Assembly (NCBI GenBank): GCA_946886975.1
Contig: CAMPJV010000096.1
Location: forward strand, 1 to 8,658
Length of the DNA stretch: 8,658 bases
Reading direction: 5' to 3'
From: an uncultured Taibaiella sp.
GTDB lineage: Bacteria > Bacteroidota > Bacteroidia > Chitinophagales > Chitinophagaceae
Part shown: positions 1 through 6,107 of the stretch, piece after piece
Numbering within the stretch: the stretch's first letter is position 1
Layout of the letters: every line of letters starts with the position of its first letter
The notes under the pieces: generated by a model
Seen by the model: the letters and a program-made list of their open reading frames with translations, nothing else
What the model was told of the DNA's origin: nothing
The model's database searches: none
Made by a program: the position numbers and the translations under genes

Positions 1-436
1 ATTTCCATACTTTGTGAAAGGTATTCTGGATGAGTACTGAGTCGACGTTATCAACTAAATAGGATGCAGAGACTTTGCCGGAAGGCAGCCTAACGTTCCT
101 GACGACTGTATCTCCCACCCGCCAGTTATAATCGTAAGCAACATATTCGTTTGTATCCAGAGGTTGTTGACCGGCCTGTAATTCCCTATAGTGTACCCTG
201 CCTTCAATGGTATCTTCTCTTACCAGATAATTGTATCCTAACTGACCATTGAGATTACGATACTCAAGGCCATTGACTACTGTGGTTCCGCTATATTGAT
301 GAAGCAAAAACGTGGTCCCATCGAAATAGGTATGACCGGCTATCCATTGATTGGTCACATCAGTAAACCTTATCTTCTGAGAAAATGAACTGCAGACAGT
401 AACAGTAAACATTAAAAATAATAGAAGCCGCTTCAT
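1..436 (-). CDS. Secreted protein, N-terminal part (possible T9SS cargo)
   Basis: The frame reads leftwards from an ATG at 436-434 and is cut by the window edge after 145 codons, so the C-terminus is missing. The protein begins MKRLLLFLMFTVTV and has a typical signal peptide with likely cleavage near the SFSQ at residues 17-20, so it should be exported. The mature part is rich in Tyr, Asp, Thr and Val, with a repeated style of short beta strands (YLVREDTIEG near 71-80, YDYNWRVGDTV near 101-111). This pattern is common in Bacteroidota secreted proteins that end in a type IX secretion sorting domain, but that domain would lie outside the window and is not seen. A purine-rich AGGAG lies about 12 bases upstream of the start. 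It follows the DUF3810 gene on the same strand after an 81-bp gap. The specific function is not recognised. Confidence 0.75.
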   Translation of the reverse strand, partial: MKRLLLFLMFTVTVCSSFSQKIRFTDVTNQWIAGHTYFDGTTFLLHQYSGTTVVNGLEYRNLNGQLGYNYLVREDTIEGRVHYRELQAGQQPLDTNEYVAYDYNWRVGDTVVRNVRLPSGKVSASYLVDNVDSVLIQNTFHKVWK

Positions 437-517
437 AATCTGGCGTTGCTCCTACCAATGTACGACAATAATATCTAATGCGTGTACTCCTCCTCTCTTC
501 TGTCCACTCTACGAAAA

Positions 518-1597
518 TCAAGGCAGCTCAATCACCCCACCCTTCTTAGATCTGCGCTCCCATGCCCAGGCGGTGATGGCTACTTTGTTGTAGCTTTCTA
601 TTCCGTCCTTCTGATGATGGAGCTTGAGGTAGCCATCGTAGAAGGCGCCGCTGTAATCGCTTACGTCACTTTTATAACGTCGCCTGATCTCTTTCAGGGT
701 ATCGAGATGGGACTTGGTCAAGGGGTTAAGGTTCATAGCCAGCTTCCTAGCCATGGCAGAATCAAACCTCTTAAGCCGGGAATGGGTGTAGAGCCAGAGG
801 TTGAAATAGGCAGAGTACCTGAAGGTGGGATCGGCAACCGTAGTACCCACCGCATAGGACAGCAGGTTAGCATCGTCCTCAGCAGCTATGCCGGCCTGGT
901 GGGCCATTTCATGATGGATGACAAAGGGCAGCATAAAGGTAGGCAGGTACTTATTCACCTGCGCCTCTCCCGTCCATGGGTTGTAGTAGCCCTGCACACC
1001 CATGTGCTGCATCATATAGCCAAACACCGAAGGCTTCACCTTTACCCCATAGGTCTTTGTCTTGCCCTCTGTATGAGCTTTAAAAAGCCGCTGGGCTTCG
1101 TTGTCCAGCGTCCTGAAGTCCATAGTCCGATATGCAGGCGCGTATTCGTTAAGCTTTGTTATGAGGTACGCATCGAAGATGGGCAGTGTGGAGTCTCTCT
1201 TCCACTCGCTTTTATCCAGCTTCCAGTAATCAGTAAGAGTCGGTTTGTAGTAGTTGCCTCCCCAGCCCAGCAGGAAGAGGATATACACCACACCGAGGCC
1301 GATGACTGTGTGAAGCAGAGACGCGCTGAGCTGGTGCTTGTGAGTTCTGAACTTCACGGCGTAGTAGCACCACTTGACCACCAGCACTGCGACCACAACA
1401 GCGCCCGCCACGTAGAGAATATCGCCTATGCTGACGGGGCTGACGCTGAATATGGCATTCCTGACCGACTGGAAGGGACGGAAAATATTTGCATCATAAA
1501 AGCTTACAACCTTGGAATGAGCAGGCAGGGCGTACTGGATGATGGTGAGCACCACCACCAGAATGGTGATCATTATTAGTTTATTCTTATAGCGCAT
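518..1597 (-). CDS. DUF3810 family membrane protein, putative zinc metallopeptidase
   Basis: A complete 359-residue protein that matches my recollection of the DUF3810 family of Bacteroidota and Firmicutes, both in length and motif order. Three hydrophobic segments are visible, at about residues 7-24, 57-80 and 95-112; the last is followed by the family-typical GWGGNYY. The rest is likely a soluble domain outside the cytoplasm. It contains HEMAH at 229-233 (HExxH: two zinc-binding His and a catalytic Glu), followed by QAGIAAEDDAN, where E240 is the probable third metal ligand. The end has the family-typical YDGYLK (320-325) and SYNKV (335-339). A membrane-bound gluzincin-like peptidase is therefore likely, but no substrate is known to me. 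It is divergent from the adaptor gene at 1684. A long open frame on the opposite strand covers it but has no protein-like features. Confidence 0.9.
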   Translation of the reverse strand: MRYKNKLIMITILVVVLTIIQYALPAHSKVVSFYDANIFRPFQSVRNAIFSVSPVSIGDILYVAGAVVVAVLVVKWCYYAVKFRTHKHQLSASLLHTVIGLGVVYILFLLGWGGNYYKPTLTDYWKLDKSEWKRDSTLPIFDAYLITKLNEYAPAYRTMDFRTLDNEAQRLFKAHTEGKTKTYGVKVKPSVFGYMMQHMGVQGYYNPWTGEAQVNKYLPTFMLPFVIHHEMAHQAGIAAEDDANLLSYAVGTTVADPTFRYSAYFNLWLYTHSRLKRFDSAMARKLAMNLNPLTKSHLDTLKEIRRRYKSDVSDYSGAFYDGYLKLHHQKDGIESYNKVAITAWAWERRSKKGGVIELP

Positions 1598-1645
1598 CAG
1601 TAATTCATGATAGGTGTTTTAACATGCATTCACCTCTATATCAGG

Positions 1646-1653
1646 TATATTTG
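1646..1653 (+). promoter_or_regulatory. -7 promoter element TATATTTG
   Basis: Exact match to the Bacteroidota -7 consensus TAnnTTTG, in the 86-bp divergent intergenic region, 30 bp before the adaptor start at 1684. It would give a leader of roughly 20-25 bases. No clear TTG was found at the expected -33 distance. It probably drives the adaptor-exonuclease pair. Confidence 0.6.
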
Positions 1654-1683
1654 CCTCCTTTCTAAGTTAGTCCATTATCCAAC

Positions 1684-2748
1684 ATGAATATCAGAAGCAG
1701 GAACTTAATTCTATTAGCCTTTGTTAATTTATTAGCCATTACGGTGCTCTTCAGCTGCAAGAACAGCAAAGAAGATGCCACTATGAAGAAAAGCAAAATA
1801 ACCAAAGGGCTGAGAGCTGAGGGCTATGTAGTAAAGGCTGAGGCATTTCAGAAAGACTTCAGCGCCAGCGGAACGCTGCGCCCCAACGAGGAAGTAGAGA
1901 TACACCCGGAGGTATCCGGCAGGATCACAGCTATTTCGTTTAAGGAAGGCTCCAATGTGAGGAAAGGACAGACGCTCGTTCAGATAAACGATGCTGATAT
2001 ACGTGCCCAGATACAGAAGCTGAGGGCCCAAAGGGCGCTGCAACAGAAGATGCTGGACCGCCAGGAGGAGCTCTTAAGGATAGGGGGTATCAGCAGACAG
2101 GAGTATGAGACCACCCAGACACAGATCGCATCCATCAATGCGGATATAGCCTTCCAGGAAGCAGCTCTGCGGAAGACGAGGATCGTAGCACCTTTTGACG
2201 GGAGGATAGGACTGCGCCAGGTGAGTGTGGGCGCCATCGTTTCACCCACTACGGTAGTTGCCTCTTTGCAGCAGGTACACCAGCTTAAAATGGACTTCAG
2301 TATTCCGGATCAATTCAGGGATGCGCTGACAGTTGGCAAGCAGGTCTTCTTCAAGGTGGACGGCAACTCAGAACCTTTGACCGGGAAGATCAGCGCCATA
2401 GAGCCGGGTGCGTCTGTGAATACCCGCGCCATAAACGTCAGAGCGACAGTTGCAAACCCGGGCGGAAGGCTGAGCCCTGGTTCTTTTGCACATGTGCAGA
2501 TACCTTTTGAAAGCAATAATACGGCCATACTGATCCCATCACAGGCGGTCATCCCTACGTCGCGCAATAAGCAGGTAGCTATTGTAAGGAATGGCAAGGC
2601 TGATATTGTTCCCGTTGAGCTGGGCACCCGCACCGAGAGCATGACCGAGATACTCGGCGGGCTTGTAGTTGGAGACACAGTAATCACTACAGGCCTCATG
2701 CAGGTGAAGCCTGGCATGGATGTTACGATCCTTAAGGTGAAAAGCTAA
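1684..2748 (+). CDS. RND-type efflux periplasmic adaptor (membrane fusion protein), lipoprotein
   Basis: A 354-residue adaptor of the AcrA/MdtA/HlyD class, which bridges an inner-membrane RND pump and an outer-membrane channel. The N-terminus is a lipoprotein signal with LFSC ending at C25, so it is lipid-anchored facing the periplasm. Domains in order: first lipoyl half at about 66-105 (EVSGRITAISFKEGSNVRKG), a short Gln/Arg-rich coiled-coil hairpin at about 105-165, second lipoyl half at about 166-195 (APFDGRIGLRQVSVGAIVSP), a beta-barrel at about 200-278, and a membrane-proximal domain at about 280-350 (IPSQAVIPT, GLVVGDTVITTG). Length is normal for Bacteroidota adaptors. No RND permease or TolC gene follows; instead an exonuclease gene starts 9 bp downstream. 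The substrate cannot be told from the adaptor alone. Confidence 0.93.
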   Translation: MNIRSRNLILLAFVNLLAITVLFSCKNSKEDATMKKSKITKGLRAEGYVVKAEAFQKDFSASGTLRPNEEVEIHPEVSGRITAISFKEGSNVRKGQTLVQINDADIRAQIQKLRAQRALQQKMLDRQEELLRIGGISRQEYETTQTQIASINADIAFQEAALRKTRIVAPFDGRIGLRQVSVGAIVSPTTVVASLQQVHQLKMDFSIPDQFRDALTVGKQVFFKVDGNSEPLTGKISAIEPGASVNTRAINVRATVANPGGRLSPGSFAHVQIPFESNNTAILIPSQAVIPTSRNKQVAIVRNGKADIVPVELGTRTESMTEILGGLVVGDTVITTGLMQVKPGMDVTILKVKS

Positions 2749-2757
2749 ATACTCCTA

Positions 2758-3750
2758 ATGGGTTTGATCACCTTTACCGAATCGGGGCTCTACTGCAAGC
2801 AAGGTGATTTCTATATAGATCCGTGGAAGCCTGTGAACAGGGCAGTTATTACCCACGCCCACTCCGACCATGCCAGATGGGGCAGCAATAGCTACTTTGC
2901 TCATAAGGACAGCTACACTATTCTGAAGCATCGCCTGGGGCAGGACATCGTAGTAGAGACAGCTGAATACGGGGGAGGCTTTTCTTCTAATGGCGTGAAC
3001 GTTACCCTTTACCCTGCTGGTCATATCACTGGCTCTGCACAGGTAGCGGTCGAGTACCAGGGTGAGACCTGGGTAGTCTCGGGTGACTATAAAACACAGT
3101 ATGACGGCATCTCGCCTGCTTTTGAGCCAGTAAAGTGCAACACCTTCATCACCGAAAGCACCTTTGGCCTCCCCATTTACCAGTGGCAGCCCCAGGATGA
3201 GGTAATGAAGGATATTCACGAATGGGTGCTCCGCAACCAGGAGCAGGACAGGTACAGTGTACTTTCTGCATACAGCCTGGGCAAGGCGCAGCGACTTATC
3301 CATGGCCTATCTGCTTATGGTCATAAGTTCTATGTACATGGGGCTATATTTAATATGCACGAGGTGGTGAAAAAGATAATCCCTCTACCCGAGGTGACCT
3401 ACCTGAATGCAGAAACACCCAAGGACGAGGTAAAGAAGGGAATTATAATAGCCACAGGCTCCGCCATAGACAGTGCCTGGATGAAGCGCTGGCAGCCTTA
3501 CGTGCTGGGTGTGTGCAGCGGCTGGATGCAGGTGCGTGGGCACCAGAGGCGGCGAAATGCAGATGCGGGTTTTGTGCTCAGTGACCATGCTGACTGGCAG
3601 GGGCTTCTTGATGCGATCCTTGCTACGAAGGCAGACTGCGTCTATGCCACACATGGCTTTAGCGCGCAGCTGGCCCGATATCTGAGGGAGCAGTATAATA
3701 TTAAGGCGGATGTGGTGAAGACTGCGTTTGGGGAGGATGAAGAAGAGTAG
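2758..3750 (+). CDS. Ligase-associated DNA exonuclease, metallo-beta-lactamase fold
   Basis: A 330-residue protein of the metallo-beta-lactamase/beta-CASP nuclease group. It matches the 'ligase-associated DNA exonuclease' subfamily, which is usually encoded beside an ATP-dependent DNA ligase, an Lhr-like helicase and a phosphoesterase in a DNA-repair cluster. Visible metal-binding motifs are THAHSDHARWGS with HxHxDH at 33-38, H89 in PAGHITGSAQ, D110 in SGDYK, the E133-containing TESTFGLP, SDHADW at 275-280, and H299 in ATHG. All expected catalytic residues appear present, and the length is normal. It starts 9 bp after the adaptor stop with no own promoter seen, so it is probably co-transcribed with it. 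The usual ligase and helicase partners do not follow; the next gene is ispH. Confidence 0.92.
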   Translation: MGLITFTESGLYCKQGDFYIDPWKPVNRAVITHAHSDHARWGSNSYFAHKDSYTILKHRLGQDIVVETAEYGGGFSSNGVNVTLYPAGHITGSAQVAVEYQGETWVVSGDYKTQYDGISPAFEPVKCNTFITESTFGLPIYQWQPQDEVMKDIHEWVLRNQEQDRYSVLSAYSLGKAQRLIHGLSAYGHKFYVHGAIFNMHEVVKKIIPLPEVTYLNAETPKDEVKKGIIIATGSAIDSAWMKRWQPYVLGVCSGWMQVRGHQRRRNADAGFVLSDHADWQGLLDAILATKADCVYATHGFSAQLARYLREQYNIKADVVKTAFGEDEEE

Positions 3751-3844
3751 GTAGTTGAAGTTCTAAATAGTAATATCGAAATCCTAAAGGGTACCCGCTG
3801 CTAAAATTCACAATTCACATTTAACCCATTCACAATTCCCTTCT

Positions 3845-3852
3845 TACCTTTG
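3845..3852 (+). promoter_or_regulatory. -7 promoter element TACCTTTG for ispH
   Basis: Exact TAnnTTTG match that ends only 8 bases before the ispH ATG at 3861. Transcription would then start at or within a few bases of the start codon, giving a leaderless or nearly leaderless message. Three ATTCAC copies (3806-3811, 3813-3818, 3828-3833) lie just upstream in an AT-rich stretch. A clear -33 TTG was not seen. Confidence 0.65.
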
Positions 3853-3860
3853 CAGTTCCG

Positions 3861-5099
3861 ATGAAATCATTCAATGTTCCCGTCCAGTATCGTAGCCCTT
3901 TGGTTACGGCGATAAAGCAAAAGCGTAAGATAGACGACAAGATGAAAAAGGACTTTAAGCCTGCTATGCTGGAGCTTGGTTCTTTGCAGATCATCCTGGC
4001 CCGCCACTTCGGGTTTTGCTATGGCGTGGAGAATGCTATTGAGATTGCCTTCCGGGCAGTAGCTGAAAATCCGGGTAAGAGAGTCTTTCTTCTTAGTGAA
4101 ATGATACACAACCCAGGCGTAAACGCCGATCTGCAGGACCTTGGGGTAAGGTTCATCATGGACACAAATGGCAAGCTGCTGATGGACTGGGATGAGCTGA
4201 CCAGTGAGGACATTGTAATCATCCCCGCCTTCGGGACTACGCTGGAACTGGAGGAAAAGCTCAGGGCTAAAGGCATAGAGCCGTCCCGGTATGAGACAAC
4301 CTGTCCGTTCGTAGAGAAGGTATGGAACAGGGCGGAGAAGATAGGCAAGGAAGGATACACGATAGTAGTGCATGGTAAGCCGAAGCACGAAGAGACACGC
4401 GCCACCTTCTCCCACAGCAAGGCTAATACGCCTACGGTAGTGGTGAAGGACATGAAAGAGGCGGAGCATCTTGCCAGGTTCATCACGAGTGAGCTTCCCG
4501 CTGCCCAGTTCTATGAAGACTTTAAAGGACAGTATTCAGAAGGCTTTGATGTAGTGAAGGACCTGCAGCGAATAGGTGTTGTCAACCAGACCACCATGCT
4601 TGCCAGCGAAACCCAGGGCATATCAGACTACCTGAAGCAGGTGATGATAGTGCACTATCAGCTAAGTGCGGACAAGATATCCGAGCGCTTTGCTGACACA
4701 AGAGATACGCTGTGCTATGCTACCAATGATAACCAAAGCGCAGTGCAGGGTATGCTGGAAGAACCGGCACATCTTGCTATAGTAATAGGCGGATATAATA
4801 GTTCCAACACCTCCCACCTTGTCGAGCTGTGTGAAGAGAAGCTCCCTACATTCTTTATCAATGATGAGAAGTGTCTCATCTCCGAGGATAAGATCAGTCA
4901 CTTCGATCTGCACCAGCATGCAGAAAAGCAAACAACGAATTACATTCCACCGGTGAGACCTTTAAAGATCATGGTCACCTCTGGTGCTTCATGCCCGGAC
5001 GCTTTAGTAGAGAGAGTCATAGAACGGCTGGCAGAGATAACGGGTAATGGGCAAGCGGTTGAGGCTATGGCGGAGCAGTGGGATATGGCTGTTGGGTAA
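3861..5099 (+). CDS. ispH: 4-hydroxy-3-methylbut-2-enyl diphosphate reductase
   Basis: IspH catalyses the last step of the MEP pathway, reducing HMBPP to IPP and DMAPP with a [4Fe-4S] cluster in the cytoplasm. The three cluster cysteines are visible as C53 (HFGFCYGVENA), C148 (ETTCPFVEKVW) and C285 (DTLCYATNDNQ). Substrate-binding motifs include IHNPGV (82-87), HGKPKHEET (171-179), VNQTTML (241-247), GGYNSSNTSHL (310-320) and SGASCPD (374-380). At 412 residues it is the long form found in Bacteroidota and some other phyla, with an N-terminal extension of about 40 residues and an insertion around 200-235, compared with about 315 residues in Escherichia coli. The start is chosen because MKSFNVPVQYRS resembles the conserved beginning of this long form and fits the promoter just upstream. 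It appears to be a single-gene unit. Confidence 0.97.
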   Translation: MKSFNVPVQYRSPLVTAIKQKRKIDDKMKKDFKPAMLELGSLQIILARHFGFCYGVENAIEIAFRAVAENPGKRVFLLSEMIHNPGVNADLQDLGVRFIMDTNGKLLMDWDELTSEDIVIIPAFGTTLELEEKLRAKGIEPSRYETTCPFVEKVWNRAEKIGKEGYTIVVHGKPKHEETRATFSHSKANTPTVVVKDMKEAEHLARFITSELPAAQFYEDFKGQYSEGFDVVKDLQRIGVVNQTTMLASETQGISDYLKQVMIVHYQLSADKISERFADTRDTLCYATNDNQSAVQGMLEEPAHLAIVIGGYNSSNTSHLVELCEEKLPTFFINDEKCLISEDKISHFDLHQHAEKQTTNYIPPVRPLKIMVTSGASCPDALVERVIERLAEITGNGQAVEAMAEQWDMAVG

Positions 5100-5313
5100 G
5101 TTGGCCTCCTAATAAGTGTTCTGAAAGATGTTTCTTCGCATCCGCGTCTCCTAAGGGAAGCCATCGCTTATCGCCATAGTCATTGGATGGAAACCACTCA
5201 CATAACTAAAAACAGAAATACACCTGCAATATTCATGCTTCATAGTGGCTTGATATTAGCTTTAAACATGCCTGAAAGCAGCTCTATCCCGGGGGACCCT
5301 GACTGGCAATTCC

Positions 5314-5340
5314 TGTCGTAGATGCTCTGCGAGCATGACA
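5314..5340. repeat. Compact hairpin in intergenic region
   Basis: ATGCTC (5322-5327) pairs with GAGCAT (5331-5336) around a TGC loop, and TGTC (5314-5317) pairs with GACA (5337-5340) across a four-base bulge. There is no T-run after it on either strand, so it does not look like an intrinsic terminator. It resembles the small palindromic elements that recur between genes in many Bacteroidota, but recurrence cannot be judged from one copy. Confidence 0.4.
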
Positions 5341-5402
5341 AATGGAGAGTGACCATGCGAGTGAACCAAAGATTATTCCCTCCACGAACATTCGACGAAC
5401 CT

Positions 5403-5424
5403 CTGACGACAATCTGACGACAAT
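5403..5424. repeat. Tandem 11-bp repeat CTGACGACAAT x2
   Basis: Two perfect head-to-tail copies of CTGACGACAAT, followed by a further CTG. The core TCTGACGA also appears inverted at 5483-5490. The 11-bp period is about one helical turn. It sits about 130 bp upstream of the promoter at 5534-5562, so it could be a regulator site or simple slippage. Confidence 0.45.
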
Positions 5425-5502
5425 CTGCCTAAAGGCTGCATAAAAGGTTATCCATGATCTCTACTGCACTTCAGCATAGCAATCGTCAGACATAACATAA
5501 TC

Positions 5503-5532
5503 CTGGTCATCTATTTTACTAATGCTGGTCAT
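5503..5532 (+). promoter_or_regulatory. Direct repeat CTGGTCAT, 22-bp spacing, candidate activator site
   Basis: CTGGTCAT occurs at 5503-5510 and again at 5525-5532, 22 bp apart start to start (two helical turns), and the second copy abuts the -33 TTTG. This position and phase fit a DNA-bound activator that contacts RNA polymerase; LytTR-type regulators, for example, use short direct repeats with a similar period. The regulator itself is not identified in the window. Confidence 0.4.
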
Positions 5533-5533
5533 G

Positions 5534-5562
5534 TTTGATTGTATTTGAGGATGCTACCTTTG
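5534..5562 (+). promoter_or_regulatory. Promoter of the copper-type locus (TTTG-N17-TACCTTTG)
   Basis: A TTTG at 5534-5537, then 17 bp, then TACCTTTG at 5555-5562, fitting the Bacteroidota two-part promoter (-33 TTG/TTTG and -7 TAnnTTTG). The -7 element ends 8 bases before the GTG at 5571, the same geometry as at ispH. This decides the start of the downstream gene, because any in-frame start further upstream (such as TTG at 5535) would lie inside the promoter. Confidence 0.65.
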
Positions 5563-5570
5563 CCACCATC

Positions 5571-5942
5571 GTGAAGCATTTTGTTGCTATTATATTGTTT
5601 GTACTGTTAGGGCTGCAATCTTTTTACCCTTTGGCGATCTACACTTACTACTACGGCAATAAAACTTATGTTGCATCGGTTTTGTGTGAAAATAAAGACA
5701 ACCCGCAATTGCAATGTAACGGCAAGTGCTTTCTGAAAAAACAGCTTAAAAAGGCAGAAGAAAAACAAGGCCAAGACAAAAAGTCTTTTAAGGAAATCGA
5801 GCCGCTCGTCTATATCATCAATAAGATTTTACTGGTTCATCAGCATATACGTTCACTCCATGCCCGGACATATCCGGTCATTGACACTAATAGCTATTCC
5901 TTCCTTTTTATAGCTTCCTTTTTCCGTCCACCTGGCATCTGA
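5571..5942 (+). CDS. Small membrane-anchored protein with CNGKC motif, putative copper handling
   Basis: A 123-residue protein starting at GTG 5571. This start is chosen because the promoter at 5534-5562 excludes the longer frame and because MKHFVAIILFVLLGLQ then forms a clean N-terminal hydrophobic segment (about residues 2-27), acting as a signal peptide or anchor. The remainder should lie in the periplasm. Three cysteines are present, C39, C49 and C53, the last two forming CNGKC (CxxxC, as in some copper chaperones such as Sco). A Lys-rich stretch (56-73) and a His cluster (H90, H92, H97) follow, then a hydrophobic tail at about 107-118. I recall similar uncharacterised CNGKC proteins in Bacteroidota near TonB receptors, but know no proven function. 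It is first in the locus with the YtkA-like lipoprotein and receptor, and a copper role is inferred from that. Confidence 0.75.
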   Translation: MKHFVAIILFVLLGLQSFYPLAIYTYYYGNKTYVASVLCENKDNPQLQCNGKCFLKKQLKKAEEKQGQDKKSFKEIEPLVYIINKILLVHQHIRSLHARTYPVIDTNSYSFLFIASFFRPPGI

Positions 5943-5977
5943 ACAACTGCCTTTGCGAGTGCGTTGTCGGGTTTTTT
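5943..5977 (+). terminator. Candidate terminator or attenuator after the CNGKC gene
   Basis: ACAAC (5943-5947) pairs with GTTGT (5963-5967), extended inward by two GC pairs across a one-base bulge, with a loop of about 10 bases. A CGGG and a run of six T (5972-5977) follow. It begins immediately after the stop codon. The stem is short, so partial termination that lowers expression of the two downstream genes is more likely than a full stop. Confidence 0.4.
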
Positions 5978-6107
5978 AATCACCGTGGCAGCTTTTGCCG
6001 TGGCTGATGGTAGCCGATGCACTCCTTAGAATGCCACATGCTCCGCTCAACAGGCAACGTACGGATTTCTACCTATTTCAATCAATTCTTCAACTTAAAA
6101 CTGCAAC

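Larger units (their letters stand above)
5100..5570. other. Gene-free intergenic region with regulatory signals
   Basis: About 470 bp between ispH and the copper-type locus, with no convincing coding frame on either strand. The left part (5100-5300) shows nothing clear, and no strong terminator after ispH was seen. The right part holds a compact hairpin (5314-5340), a tandem 11-bp repeat (5403-5424) with an inverted partial copy (5483-5490), an 8-bp direct repeat (5503-5532) and a good promoter (5534-5562). It is the likely control region of the downstream genes. Confidence 0.6.

Noticed and set aside
466..473. TATTATTG on the minus strand as a -7 element for the secreted protein gene
   Set aside because: It has one mismatch to TAnnTTTG and no supporting -33 element, so a promoter call is not justified.
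482..1579. A 365-codon open frame on the plus strand, opposite the DUF3810 gene
   Set aside because: Its translation has no recognisable domain or plausible protein pattern, while the minus strand encodes a clear family member with an HEMAH motif and membrane segments. It is an antisense shadow.
3789..3796. Perfect 8-bp palindrome GGGTACCC upstream of ispH
   Set aside because: Too short to be meaningful alone, and not placed at a consistent distance from the promoter to suggest an operator.
5251..5304. A 17-codon open frame in the intergenic region
   Set aside because: Expected by chance at this length; no promoter or protein features.
5535..5570. Upstream TTG start that would lengthen the CNGKC protein by 12 residues
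   Set aside because: This stretch contains the -33 and -7 promoter elements, and the extra residues would spoil a clean N-terminal hydrophobic segment that begins at GTG 5571.
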